A stretch of DNA of 64,000 nt from assembly GCA_947846985.1 (NCBI GenBank), contig CANTUZ010000026.1:53240730-53304729 (forward strand). Reading direction: 5' to 3'. The stretch comes from Fratercula arctica (Eukaryota; Chordata; Aves; Charadriiformes; Alcidae). Positions 47,829 through 61,467 of this stretch are shown here, piece after piece (within the stretch, counting starts at the first letter, position 1; every line of letters starts with the position of its first letter). The notes under the pieces are model-generated. The model was not told the DNA's origin. It saw nothing but the letters and a program-made list of their open reading frames with translations, and searched no databases. A program made the position numbers and the translations under genes.

Positions 47829-49850
47829 TAGAATCATAGAACCAGAATACTAGTTTGGAAGGGACCTCAAGGATCATCTGGTCCAAACTTTCTTAGCAAA
47901 AGCACAATCTAGACAAGATAGCCCAGCACCCTGTTCAGACGATTCTTAAAAGTGTCCAGTGTTGTGGAATCCATCACTTCCCTGGGGAGATCGTTCCAAT
48001 GACTGCTTGTACTCATTATGAAAATTTCCCCCTTGCATCCAATTGGAATCTGCCCTGCAGTAACATGTACCCACTACCCCTTGTCTTTTCCATGTGACTC
48101 CTTGAAAAAAAAAGGAGTCTCCATCTTCTTTGTAGCCACCCTTTATATCATGGAACATGGTGATAAGGTCTTCCTTAAGCCTTCTTTTTTCAAGTCTGAA
48201 CAAACCCGATTTTCTCAGACTTTCCTCATATAGCAGACTCCTGAGTCCTTTGATCCTCTCTGTGGCCCTTCTCTGCATCCTTTCCAGCCTCTCCACATCT
48301 GTTTCTACAGCAAGGACCAAAACTGAACACAGTAATCCAGGTGTGGCCTGACAAGCACTGAGTAGAGTGAGATAGTGAGTTCTTTACCTCTGCAGGTGAT
48401 GCCCTTGTTGGTGCAACCCAGCATCCTGTTGGCTTTCTTTGCCACAGCAGCACACAGTTCACTCATATCGAGCTTGTTGTCCACCAGGACCCACAGGTCC
48501 CTTTCCACAGAGCTGTTTCCCAGATGGGTAGATCCCAGCCTGTGCTGCGCTCCTGGATTACGTTTTCCTTGGTGCAAGACCTTACACTTGTCCTTGTTCT
48601 TGTTAAACTTCATAAGGTTCTTGTCAGCCCACGCTTCCAACCTATCCAGGTCTTCCTGCAGGGTGTCTCTCCCTTCCAAAGTGTCCACTTCCCCACACAG
48701 TTTGGTATCATCAGCAAACTTCATCAGGGTACGCTTGATTCCATTATCCAGATCTCTTATGAAGATATTAAACAGCGTTTGGCCCCATATTGTGAGGCCC
48801 CCCGTGGGAAACCCTACTTGTGACAGGTTGCCAGTTTGAAAAAGAACTCTTTACCACCACCCTCTAGGTACGGCCAGTCAGCCAGTTCCCACCCACTGCA
48901 CAGACCACTTCTCTAGACCATAACGCATCAGCTTCTCTAGCAGAAGTCTGTGGGAAACCATCACAAAAGCCTTAAAGAAATCCAGGTGAAAAATGTCCAC
49001 CGCTCGCTCCACGTCAACAAGGCAGGTTGTAGAAGGCAATCAGGTTTGTCAAGCATGATTCGCTCTTGGTGAGTCAGTGCTGGCTTTTCCCATTCCCATG
49101 CTTCATTTGACTTGTGATAGCCCCCAGGAGGATACGTTCCATAACTTTCCCCGGGACTGAAGTAAGACTATAATAAGGACCTATAATTTTCTGTATCCTC
49201 CTTTAAGCCCTTCTTGTAGGTGGAAGTGACATTAGCTTTCTTCCAGTCTTCTGGACATCCCCTGATCTCCATGACTTCTCAAAGATTATGGAGAGTAGCT
49301 TCTCAATGACATCAGCCAGCTCGCTTAACATCCTATGAGGAAGCAGTGCTCTACACATTCCAGGAACTTGATGGATGACATGTGAGCTGCTCTATTATTC
49401 TTCCAACAAATGTCTGAGTAGTTGAAGTCACCCATAAGAACCAGGTTCTGTTAATCTGAAGCTTGCTCAAGTGATTCAAATATTGCTTTGTTGGCCTTAC
49501 CATCTTGGTTTGGAGGTCGGAAGCAGAGGCATACTGTAAGATCCCCCTTGGAGACAACCCCTCTGATCTTGACCCAGAGGTATTTAATAGGGCTTCCACA
49601 ATCACCATAGTTAACTTCTATGCAATCAGTGCTCTCCTTAACATAAGGGTGTGACGACTCCTCCTCTTCTTCCCTGCCTGCCTGCACGAAACAGCCTATA
49701 GCCTTCCATCATGATCCTCCAGTCATGTGAGTTGTCCCACCAAGTTTCAGTTATTCCTATGATATCAGAACTTTCTGACTGGGCACAGAGCTCCAGTTCC
49801 TCCTGTTTGTCCCCCAGGCTGTGTGCGTTAGTATAGATACACTAGAGGTG
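47829..49850 (-). mobile_element. Long CR1 LINE copy, antisense, endonuclease plus RT remnants
   Basis: About 2.0 kb, the most complete LINE in the window. On the minus strand the 5' part carries APE-type endonuclease motifs: TNAHSLGDKQEELE, ITETWWD, a GYRLFR block and LCFRPPNQDGKANK. The RT part follows: DVIEKLLSIIFEKSW, SVPGKVMERILLG, ESCLTNLIAFY, then MKFADDTKLCGEVDT with an intact FADD catalytic block near 48715. The 3' region carries RMLGCTNKGI, RPHLDYCVQFW, RRATERIKGLRSLLYEESLRKSGLF, and a reverse-complemented 3' UTR (GAATCATAGAACC, TTGGAAGGGACCTCAAGGATCATCTGG). About 49.4 kb marks a jump from endonuclease to RT, so the intervening ORF2 part is deleted. Many stops and frameshifts make it inactive. 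Confidence 0.93.
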
Positions 49851-50959
49851 GTTGGTCTAGTAATATGTAATAGAGTAAGAGCAAGGGTATGCCAAGAATA
49901 ATCAAACATATGAAGAGTTTCTCATGACTAGATAGGTGTATGTGGCAGTTTGCAAGGCATGGCAGAACAGAAATATCAGCTTAAGAGGCAGGGAGAAATG
50001 GGTTTTTTTATTACATCTTTCCCTCATTACTTAGTTTACCATTATTCTACATACTGAGCCCCAAGGGGGCTTTTCTATTCTGGTACACTTACTTGATCGG
50101 ACAAAGTTCCACTGTGTGTGAACACGCTGTTATTACACACCATCCGAGTTCAGTACTTTCCATTCAGGATAAGGTATCTTACTGGACAACTTCAACTATT
50201 AAAATATTTTACTTCATAGGTAAGGGGTTTTCGTACAAAGGAAATAAATAACTTTGGGGAAACCTGAACTAAGGTAACAATACTTTTTAGCTTATTGCTA
50301 TTATTAAAAAGCTTATTGCTTATTATTAATGGAAGGAAAAATATTTTCCTCCAAATTAGTGCCCTTTCTTCCTAAAGAGGCCTCTGATTTCTCAAGAGAC
50401 ATATTTTTCCTCCGGGGTGACTGCTGTCAGAGACCCACCACCAAAAGGCATGTGGCTTGTTACAGTGATTAATGACAGGACTAGTCCATAGTAGAACGTA
50501 TTTATTTGATTTATTGAATACGGTTCTAGCCTGGAATGTTTTCCTTCTGAGGATCAAAACATCCATTCTTATAAGTACACTGGTATAAGTCACTGTGTGT
50601 GGCTCTCTGCTCTGTTGCTGCTGCCCTGTGGTGGACAATTTAATAAGAAGTCCCCTACTGGTGGTAGTGACCACTGCTATTTCCTCCACGTTCAAACAAG
50701 AAGCAATTCCAGTACAGTCTTTACTTTAAACACAAATCTTAAATCTCTAGAAGACATGTCTTTAAGTGTGACTATGTACTCTTACAGTATCAAGGGCAAA
50801 CACCAACAATTTGGGGGCAAAGCTGCTACACAAATACCATGAAGACACATATAAGTTCATATGCAGCATGCCACTACGTGTCTAATACTAGATTCACAGC
50901 AGAAGAATGGCCAGATACTGAGTATGAATTCCTGCCAGCCTCTAACACTCAGGTGAAAG
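49851..50959. other. Spacer between two CR1 copies
   Basis: No gene or recognisable repeat in about 1.1 kb. Open frames at 50372-50695 (-) and 50597-50842 (+) overlap each other and show no family pattern. Confidence 0.5.
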
Positions 50960-51064
50960 AAATAACATAAGAACATAAGGAAACATAACATAAGAACACA
51001 AGTAACCTAAGAACATAAAAAGAACGTAAGGGAAAAAAATAAGAAATAACATACGAACATAAGG
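50960..51064 (+). repeat. Degenerate tandem array of AACATAAGG-type units
   Basis: Units such as AACATAAGAAC, ATAAGGAAAC, ATAACATAAG, CCTAAGAACAT and ATACGAACATAAGG repeat with a period of about 9-12 bases. The last unit merges into the CR1 sequence GAACATAAGGAAAAACTTC, so the array appears to have grown from CR1's own 5' junction sequence. Confidence 0.75.
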
Positions 51065-51268
51065 AAAAACTTCTTTACTTTGACAGTGACAGCACTGGAA
51101 CAGGCTGCCAGAAATGTTGTGGAGTCTCCTTCTCTGGAGATATTCAAAACCCGCCTGGAAGCGTTCCTATACAACCTGCTTTAGGTGAACCTGCTTTGGC
51201 AGAGGGGCTGAACTAGATGATTTCTGAAGGTCCCTTCCAACCCCTGCCATTCCGTGATTCTGTGAAAT
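51054..51268 (+). mobile_element. Short CR1 LINE 3' end, sense
   Basis: Reads the last CR1 ORF2 block (AACTTCTTTACTTTGACAGTG, then a HWNRLPE-like and SPSLEIFKTRLEAFL-like sequence, stop at TAG near 51182). The 3' UTR GGTGAACCTGCTTTGGCAGAGGGGCTGAACTAGATGATTTC follows, then CCGTGATTCTGTG, the CR1 tail. Extreme 5' truncation to about 215 bp. Confidence 0.92.
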
Positions 51269-52160
51269 AATGTACAAGCCTAGTGCATGTGAAGGCACTG
51301 CCCATTACCAGCGGCCAGAGTGGAAACTGTATGGGTAGTAGCTGCTAGAGACATTTTCCAGTTGCGGAGGTGCTGGTATCTATTTTCACAGCCACATGAC
51401 CAGCTTCTGACAGAGAATCTGGAAGTCCGTTACTTGTATGTCCTTGACATGTTTAATCAAGGTGAAACAACATGTTGTTGGTTTCAGTATCTTTGTATCT
51501 GCTGCAAGTTAAAAAGTCATGGAGAATGAAGTGGTATTTGTTTTTTTAATTTGGGTTACAACTGAGACAAACTGAAGAAACGGACGCAGAATTTATTAAT
51601 GCTGTATCACTCTAACTGCAATGGAGATCTTCTTGTGAAACCTTATTTTAAGTGCTTTTTCCATAACAGTAACTAAAGTAGTGCATAAAAATATAATGAC
51701 TATGCAGTAGTGGTGCAGTTCAGGGAATAAACTACAAAATATGCATTGCCTTAGTTGATGTATACTCTTCTGACTATTTCTCTGGCAGCACTTAGTAATT
51801 CAAAGTGATTAAATTAAATTGTTTTTATATCTTTGTAATAAAGACAGAGTATACAGCCGAGTTCTCTCAGTATAGGTTGGGATTTTATTACTTAGCTTGA
51901 TTCTCGCTTATAATTGGCCTTTTTGGTTCTCAATGAGCTGTGAATAAAATCTGAGATGTTTCAGATTATGTTAAGGAGGATGCACTTACGAGTGAAATGC
52001 ATTCAATTTTACGAGAAAATGATGAAGATTATGATTTCACTGTATTTGAAGTGCAAAATAAAAAGCCTTACATGGATAATCAGGATTCCTCTGTGTTCCA
52101 TGTTAATGACTATTGGCAGCTTCTAGCCTTATTATTACAATTCATCAGACTATAATTTTT

Positions 52161-52198
52161 CTCTCTCTCTCTCTTTTTTTTTTTTTTTTTTTTTTTTA
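52161..52198. repeat. (CT)n plus T-run tract
   Basis: About seven CT units followed by more than 20 T residues. Confidence 0.9.
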
Positions 52199-54571
52199 AG
52201 ATAGAGCTCTGGGACATTAACTAAGCTTCTCATGCAGATGACGATGTAAAGCATCAACATCTGAGCTCAAGAGTTTTATTTCATCATGTGGACATGTGGG
52301 AATGGGCAGGGAGTATGAAGAGATAGAGGGAGAAGTTTTTTTTGTCTCATTATGCTTTTCATATACATCGTTATTGCTGTACTCAGATCACAGTATATTT
52401 CAATACGCAATTTACAATACAGAATTTTGGTGGTTTTATATGTTTGTGATGCAATGTTTAGATTTTCTCTTCTAGAAAGCTTTATATCAAAAGAATGGTT
52501 TGTCTTTTCACCTATTTAACAACATCCTCTTGTGCTATACGTTACGTATTCTTGTTATATGTGGTGGCTTCATTAAGCTGGGTTCTGTAAAAATAGAATA
52601 AAGTTCTAAACCTCTGACCAGTAGACTTCACAGTATGAAAGGTAAGATGGTTAAGGGAAATGAAGTAACAGACTAGCATGGGAGATCCAGGCAACAAAAG
52701 GATTTTTAACATAGTCTAGCTGTATGTGTAATTCATAACAGCATGTACTTGCGCAAGTAGGCCTTCCTTGGCCAATTACAACAGGACTATTTACATGAGC
52801 ATGAGTTCTTTATATAAATAAGGCTTATATGATTGGACTCCTACTCTGTGTAAATTATGCAAAAACGTTTTAAGGCATGTGTATAGGATCCATAAAATTA
52901 CCTGTCACCTCTGGAGACCTTTACTGAGAACTGCATGGTATCACTATATGTAGTAATGTTGCATGTTGTTTAGACTTGCTTTATCTTTACTGGTCATTTA
53001 TCCGTATTTGAAAATCACCACATAACGTATAAATTGGCACAATTGTCTCTGTGCACACACGGGAGGCCTTAATAACAGCTGGTGTTGCCTTGGCAGACTT
53101 GTGTGGAAAAGCTTCTGTGAGCACTAAAGTTCACTGAGTTTGAAAATGTATATGTTTATATCCCCCAAATTGCCTTTTAAGAAAGACTATTCAGACAGTA
53201 CAAGTCAAAAGTGGACTCATATAACACGGGTAATGAAGTGTATCCTTCTCTCTTTCACTGACGTAAATTGGAAAAGGCTTGGTTTAATATAGGCTCTTTC
53301 TCTCCTCCTGGAAATTTTATTCCAAAAAGAAGCAATCTAGGTCAGCCTCCTACTGGTGTACCAATTAACAGGATATGTCCATTATATTTATTATCCCCCT
53401 GCAAGGTGTCAGACTTCAACTTAAGAACTAGCAAAAACAGTATGACCTCAATTTACAGAAAATTGTGGAGTGTGAATGTTCTTTATTTTTTCCAGTAACT
53501 TGGTCCTCACTTTCCTGTACAATGTATTTAAGTATTGCTGAATTTAAAATGTCCAGATTTTGCCATTCCCAGTACATTTTGATGGCCCCATTTTGCATTT
53601 TCAGTGACTCTCACAGTACATTAATGCTCTAATAGATATTGGGGATCTTTGTAGTTAGGAAGCTGTCGTATTGAACACTCCAATAGAAATCTGATTTGCC
53701 GGTGTTTCCTTCTTTTCTTTTGCCCTTACTCTAAATGATAGAGATCACAGCACTGAATGATGCCCTTCTTTCTCATATCTGTTTATAAAGAAATAGCACC
53801 CCCTTGATCACTATGATACACAAAGTAGTAAATGGAAATACCTTCACAAAGTACACTTCAAGGGTATGACTTGAAAGAAAAAAGAATCATCAGTGATCTT
53901 GATGTTAATGGGGGTAATATGAACGCCTGAGATGGAAAATAGACTACATCATAGAGTTGAAAACACACCAGAAGAGCTGAAAGTTTCCATAATACCAATG
54001 CAAACTCCAGTGTCATTTTTTCCTAAAGCATAGCGAGAAGGAGAGGGAACAATCTTAAACATACATATTATTTGAGAAACATACCAGAGCCCATGAAAGC
54101 TGTCATTATTCTGTGCTCAACACATAGTTTCCCAGAAGGCCACATTAATGTGAAAGAAAGATGAACACAGCATAATCAGTGCCTTGGACTAAGTCTTTAA
54201 CCTCCGTTCATTTCTCTTATGAGTAGGATGACATACTATCTTGTCTGAAAGGGCTGATGGAATGATAAATTCATAAGTCTCTGGGAATTGCCTGTATTCA
54301 ATGCTTGTGGGTCTCAAACAAATACTTTCTTATAAACATGACAGAAAATACTAGGCAGTAAAAAAATGGTTAAAAAAACCCAACATTTCAAGATAATTCT
54401 AGACTATATTTAGAGTAACTCAGTTTCATAATTTTGTGAAGAAAATACCTCAGATTTTACCAGAAGAAAATAAAAATATTTTTCTTTTAATAATCATTCT
54501 AGCAAAGGTTTGATTGTTCTGGGAGGGAGATGAGACCTTGTTAAACAAAGCAGAATAGTTTGGGCATATAC

Positions 54572-54641
54572 CAAAAAAAAAAAACCAAAAACCAAAAACA
54601 AAACCAAAAAAACAAACAAAAAAAAAAAACCAAAAAAACCC
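54572..54641. repeat. (CAAAA)n A-rich simple repeat
   Basis: A-rich DNA with CC or C every four to eleven bases over about 70 bp. Confidence 0.88.
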
Positions 54642-57440
54642 TGTCACCTTCTTACCACAGACCTATACATAGGCATTGAAAACTTGGTATATGGCACAGT
54701 TCTGTAGGACTTCCACCCAAATGAGTTTTTTATATTCTGTTGATGTAACTAAGACTAGCAGGCTAACACTGCTACTGCTATGTAATGAAGACCTTGCCTA
54801 TACTGTTCATTCTAATTCTGAGGGTGACCAGGGGCTAGTATAAACATGGGGGGGAAAAAAAAAAAAAAAAAAAAGAAAATACATAAATACCGATACTGAA
54901 ACATGGAAATCTGACAATGCTAATACTAAAACACCAAAAGGGGTGAGTCATCCACACTGTGATGCAACTTTCACAAGGTAAAAATCACTCCAGTGTTACC
55001 ATTTTGAAGAATTCAGCCCCGTTCACCATTACTGTAATAACCAGTAGAGCATCAGCTAGTGGCACACTGTCACGTCTTCCATTTCTTCAGCTTCACTGTC
55101 AGCAGGAGCCCCCTTTACCTCTACAATATGAACCTTACATATGTTAAAGCATGTATGGGAAATACCAGTACACCCCATGACCTGTGGTAACAGCAGGCAG
55201 ACCCTACTTTACCTACCTTGCCTTCATGCCATTTTTAAGCTACATAATTTACATCATTTTTAAGCAAAGAGTTAATTCACTAAGTAAACAACAGCTGAAA
55301 ATTTAGGTAGGTTTCACTGGTGAGCTGGAAGAGCCCGGGAGGAATTGTGGGAGGCACAAGCTATATTTCTTCCAAGGTCCCAGAAATTCGTGGCAGTTTC
55401 TACACCATTGAAAGAGCTACTAAGCTTCCACCTCTCTTCCAGTAACCAAACAGAAATTGAAATTCCTTTCTTTTTGCCTCCTCAGAGCCCTTTTCAAGCT
55501 ATTAATACAGCTATTTAAACGGAAGGTATGATTTGGTACATATGCAGAAGTGTGGGTGCAAACACTGTGTGCAGATGCCGGCCCCCATAGCTTATTCTTT
55601 TTACGGTTAGGAGTTGATTTCTAATTTGTCCCTGTTTTTCCCCAATCATTTGAAGAGTTTGCCTGCAGTTTGTTTGAAAAACACATTAATTGTGAGGGCT
55701 GTTTTCAGCAATGCATGTCATTTAGAATTTCCCAGGCTGATGGGTCATCACTGCAAGACGTCATGCCTAGTTACTTCTGTCTGATACTATTACGTGACAT
55801 GGCTGATGATATCGCATCAGCCCAACAAAATTGAAAAACAAATGGGTTACTGAGCACTGCAGTCAACTGTTTGGAACAAACAAATCTCTGTTCAACCTCT
55901 ACCTGTTCAGAGGAACTAAACAGCAGCTAGGGTGTTGTAAGAAGTGGGCAGGTTTTTTTCTAGGAGCTGTGAGTAGCAGGAACTGTCATGTATGACAGGC
56001 TTACATTAACTCTAGGTAGAAAAGCTGTAAGGGGGAGATTTATTTAGGCAAAGCAAAACTCACTGAAAATACTTACATGTTGTTTGATGCACAGTATTCA
56101 CCTGTCACTTAGCAAGCTGTGAAGTGTACCATTAGAGGAACGTGTTGTTAAGATTTTATTATTTTGCTTTAGTGTTGCATATAAGGCTAGCTGAAAATTA
56201 TGTGTTGAAACCGCTTTTAAAAGGATTTTTGCTAAATTAAATTTTCCTACAAAAGTATCTGCTTTCATTCAACAACAAAAAAAGAAAAAAAAAAAAAAGA
56301 TGAAATAGTCAGTGAAAAGCTGAAAACAGAAAAGATTCGGGTTTCAGCCAGAAAGTAAAAACATTTTGGACAAAACTTTCCCATACCTTCCCGTACCTTT
56401 TATTAGGACATGCCCCAGGGTGGAATACTTTCTATGAGATGGAAAAGCAACACCAAATTAATCTTCCAACAAGCTCTAGCTAAGTGTCACCTACCATCTA
56501 GAGAACATAACCCAGAAACAAAGGGCAAATATGGGCCAAGTCATATCCTCGATTCTCAGACTAGGCAGCTAAATGCACTGAGGTCTGCAAGAACTGGGAA
56601 ACAGTTCCACGAGAACTGGCAATCTTACTAAAAAATATGTAGCAGTAATAATAGCTCTGTAATTACCTGTCAAGCCAGGGAGAGCGCTTCCAAAATGCAG
56701 CAATCCAAAAGAAGTATGATTCTTGAATGACTAGGGCAAGGTATGAAGTAGGACAAAGATTTCCAGTTGAAAACTACTATAGTTTCTTACAAGCCTTTAT
56801 CACCCATAAAGGCTACAGAAAAGGAAGAATTTGCCCCTTGGGTTATGTATCAGGAATATATTCATGATTCAATGGGGAGTACTTTCTATATGACTGAATT
56901 AGTCTTTTCCTTTTAATCTTGAATAATCAAAGAGAATAGGGCACTGAGTGAATAAATTCATTGACTGTCATATAAATTATGTTAGTTCCCCTGAAAAACT
57001 CATTTCTTCTTTTCTAGTGCTGATAAACTACTAATTAGTAATACATATCAAAAGACTATGTTTATGGTGGTAACTGATAGGTAAAATGAACTGACATTGA
57101 ATCAGAAGGCAGGACTGCATACAAAGTAAGTTTTACCAGTAGACTCTGAAACAGTAGAGTGAAAAGTCAAAATTCAAATATGTGTTGCTTTACTATAGGA
57201 GATATATATAGGTAACCAAAGAAGCAAGGGAGCAAAACATCTGGGACAAAGAAGAAGGAATTAAAAAATCCTTGATTTCTTTTGTAATTTAATCATTTTT
57301 ATGTCTTCCAGAATGGTTCCAGCTACCTTACATAAAATACAGCAGAATAAACTGAACACTGAAAAGACAATTGCAGGCTGCATTTATTAATTGGGTACAA
57401 CCTGGAGAAAACTTTTGGAAAACCTTCTTTTCAATCCAAA

Positions 57441-57467
57441 GGGTTGAAAACCCACAGGTTTCAACCC
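57441..57467. repeat. 9-bp inverted repeat hairpin
   Basis: GGGTTGAAA and TTTCAACCC form perfect arms around a 9-base loop. The right arm is followed by another CAGGGTTGAAAA, so the left arm is also repeated directly at about 57470-57480. Confidence 0.8.
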
Positions 57468-58530
57468 ACAGGGTTGAAAAAGACAGAGTACCTCTGAGAT
57501 CCTTTTAAGGTCAGCAAGAGAGATAAATACACAAACAGCACTCGCCTTGCAATAATGGCAAAGCTCAGTCTCCCCAAACCTGACAATTTCAGCTTAAGAA
57601 AGAAAAGAAAGATGCAGAGAACCAGAATCGCAGTGAAATATGTAGCACATTTCTCACTTAATGTTAACAAAGCAGATGTACTGAAACTCCCTTGTAGGCT
57701 TTTTCTTCTAATAGATCTATCTTTTGACTGACAGTATATTCACTCAATGTACATGAACTTTTGATTAGCATTGAGTACATCATATATTTGTTTTTTTCTT
57801 TCCATGCAATATAGCTGGCAAAAGAAAACACTGTCTGGATTTTGTTCCAGAGGAAAGCACCTTTCCCAGTGTACAGAGATTTATAGTAATTGAAAAACAT
57901 GACAGATGCAGTGAAAATAATGTCTAATATAGGTTGGGTATGCATTTACTCATGGTGCACATCACAGTGAAAGACACTAAGAACCAGGTTTTTGTTTTCA
58001 GCATTATGTATGTAAAAGATGTGTTCAGCTAGAGATAAATATTGGCTAAAGAAGGATTCTTGAATAGCGCTAATTGATTTTTTTTTTAAAATGAAAAATC
58101 TGTTTTCTAATGAAAAAAGAAAATACATGCCTGCAAAAGAAAAAGGGAGAGAAACAAAAGTGTTTTCTATCAAGAAATTCAGCTTATGTTTCATTTTATT
58201 AAAAAACAACTTCTGAAATAAAAATATTTCATCCAAAAACTGTCTCCAAATTGGTCTGTGCTACCTGGAGGAAAGCCTCAGAGCCACTCTCTGTCAGAGG
58301 CTCTGCTGTCCAGTGGAAATGCCTTTCTCAGTAGGTACTGCTGTCCCTGCGTGCCCCTGCAGCCAGCATACTTAGACCATAATGGTAAAGAGCATGAAAG
58401 AACTAGACTACAGGTCCCACTGAGGTTCCACTGCTGAAATATTTCAGATTTGGCCAAACACTTCTAGGTTTGTCCAAAAAGTTTCAGCTTTAATTTTTTG
58501 CATTTGATTGGGTTTTTTTTCCCTAGGAAG

Positions 58531-58560
58531 AAAAAAAAAAAAAAAAAAAAAACACACACA
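58531..58560. repeat. A22 plus (CA)n tract
   Basis: A run of about 22 A residues followed by CACACACA. Confidence 0.88.
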
Positions 58561-59101
58561 AAGAAAAACCAAAAAAACCCACAAACTAATTTTCTGATAA
58601 TTATTTTTCTATCCTCATTAAGCCAATGATGAGGCTTCATATATCAAGGGATTTGGAGATGTGCTTGGTACCTTAGCATTTCCTATAGGTTTGCATACAT
58701 TCTCAGAGGCTTCTGATGGCAAGGAAGGAGGCTTTACAAGGGGCTACAAATCTGTGACTGATGATAATTTGGAGACAGCTGCTTGGGCAAGTGTGTTAAA
58801 TTCACTTCACAGTGTCTACACAAACTTATCAAAAATTTTAACAGCTATAAATTTACTAATAATGTTTGAGAAACTCTAGAGAAAAAAATGAATTTCTGTA
58901 AAAAGCAAGGTCTGTAAGTAAAAGTTGGTAAGTACGATTTTTTGGTATACAGAAAGCAGTTAGACAGTGAAGAATAACTGAGGCTGTTGATTAGAGTAAC
59001 TAATAACTAGCTTTGCATTTTTTGCTTCCTCATATTGCCAGGGAACAAAAGTTGTTAATATAGAAAAAAATGAGAATGGTAACATTAACTGGAGATAAGT
59101 C

Positions 59102-59135
59102 CTTTTTTTTTTTTTTTTTTTTTTTTCTTTTTTAT
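59102..59135. repeat. T-rich homopolymer tract
   Basis: More than 20 consecutive T residues, one C, then six more T. Confidence 0.9.
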
Positions 59136-61091
59136 ATTTTGGATTGGAAAATAAACCATGCAATTCCAGGATAAAAATTAAAAGTAGTTTATTTGGTACC
59201 TTATGAAAATGTTGAAAAGAAAATGAACACAGCACTAAATGTTATAATGCTACTTTTCATAAAAATACATAAGTAGCGAATGGTAGAAGAGATGGGCCTC
59301 AAAAAAGGTCATGATCAGTTAATAAATATACAGTGCTTTCAGACTAGTGGTGCTGAAGGGCACTGAAGTCTATGTCAACGTTAGAGTACATGGAGTCATT
59401 AGATCGTAATGACTATTCAGCAGTGTGAAAGCCTGGGGCATTGCCTAGGACATAATGCTGTCATAATGTGGCACCTGGAAACTGGCGCACTTCACATCAG
59501 CTGAAAAATAATTTTTTTTCTTTCAGAAGTTACGAAGTCAGAAAACATCATGATAGTACCGTGGTAATCTACATGGAAGGTTTATAGTAGCAAGAAGCTG
59601 ATAGAAGATGAGCAGAAAACTGACACATTAGGCATTCAAGTTTAAAAATACAGGGCTTTGCTTCCAAAACATTTTATGTGTTTTAGTTTCCTAAATATTC
59701 CAGTTGGTTTCAAAATGCAGAAATCCTTCTATAACTGATGCCAAGTTTTCATACTTAGCATATATTGGCCTTCTGTCCTCTGAACATTACTGTATTCCTA
59801 TTCAGCCTTAACCCTTGCTTAACTACTACTTTACCGAAACATTTTTCCCACACCATTGTCCTGTTGGTATTCCTTAAGATCCCATTTACCAAGTTGTAAT
59901 CTTAGATCAGAGTCTAAGGTAAATTGAGGTAAGTATTCTGTATAAGAGTAGTGGGGGGATGGAGGGTTTTAATATTAAGGCACTCTTAGCTGCAGGTTAG
60001 ATTTGAAATCTTAGCACCATTAAAGAAGTTAAATAAGCACAACTATATTCCTCCCAGCTTCATTGACCATTTTCTTTGTGTGCATATACAAACGCATCTT
60101 CAATGGAGGTGTTGCAGTAATGAGACTGAGAAACTCTACTTCCCTTTGAGATAACTGCAAAAGAGCTCTAAGAATTGAGATACAGTGGGGTTTTTTATAC
60201 TCCATACAAGAAAAACACCACCTTCAGAGCCCACACAGTACAGAGAACATTGTAGTTTAAATTTTTTTCTTGTCTTACTATAGAAGGCAATGGTATAGTG
60301 CATGTGCATTGTAGTTTAACATATAACCTACCATTTCACGTTTACCTTTCATTTGGCAATGACATATAACTGCATTATTTTAACATATCTTAGGTGTTAA
60401 TTACCAGTCAGTAAAAGAGATTCCACACTCCGTCTAGGCAACACAAAATAAGACCGCTGCAATAACTCATAGTGGATTTATATTTATTTGGGGGTGTTAG
60501 TGGAAAAATGCCTAACAAAAAAGACCCTAGGTCATACAAGCTTAAGTGAATTTAATGTGACCTAATAAATAGACTACAGGACAGGTATTCTACTCTTGGC
60601 TCTGCCTCTGACCTGCTGAGGGACCTCTGTGTCTCTCAGATTATCCAGCTGGTAAATGGAATAATGATGCTGAATCCTTTGTAAAAGATGTGAACAGCTG
60701 TTGATGAAGATATATATAAACATAAGGTATCTTTACTATTACCTGAACATGTACTTTTTATTTCGTATCCCTTGCATCCATGTCATTGTAACTCCAGAAC
60801 AAATACTATAATTTTATGTATGGAAGCCTTGTTATGAGTATATGGATTCTGAAGGCCTTATGATACTCCTTCACAGCCCCACTCTCTTTCTTCTCCGGTC
60901 TTATACCATACATAAGCAGCAAGGAATCAGGTAGTAGATTGACTTTATGGCATAAAATATATAAGCACACACTTTTTGTTGAACTTCTCTTATTTAACAT
61001 ACCCTCACAAGTCAAAATCATGTTACTCAAGATTACAGCAAGCCATTACACTACACACATCTAAGGAGGAAGACAGCACCACTATTCCCTG

Positions 61092-61111
61092 AAAAAAAAA
61101 AAAAAAAAAAA
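61092..61111. repeat. A20 homopolymer
   Basis: About 20 consecutive A residues. Confidence 0.9.
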
Positions 61112-61467
61112 GGAAAATGTAGAACTGAGGATGCAATTCCTTTCCATTTGTTCTTGGTGAAAAGCAATAATGAACAATCGGTTACCTGACAACTTCCTTT
61201 GCTCTTCTCTTTCACTCTTCACAACCCTTATTTGCCTAAGTATGTGCAGAGTGGTTCTTATTCCAATTTATGCCTGAATAAAGAGCTGAAGATAATGCAT
61301 AATCCAATGTGACAGTAGAATTCTCTTCCTCTTAATTTACTTCTTCATTGAATTGCATCAGAGATTATACAGTAGAGTCTTTCATACTTTTATTTCTATA
61401 AAGCATTTACCATACTTTTGGATACTATTAAGTAAGGTAACACAATAAAAGCCCAAACTGAAACTGT

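Noticed and set aside
48018..48839. Plus-strand frames in the 48 kb region
   Set aside because: Antisense shadows of a minus-strand CR1 reverse-transcriptase remnant.
50960..51064. CRISPR-like repeat array
   Set aside because: Units are 9-12 bases, degenerate and without unique spacers, in a vertebrate context and joined to a CR1. It is a tandem simple repeat.
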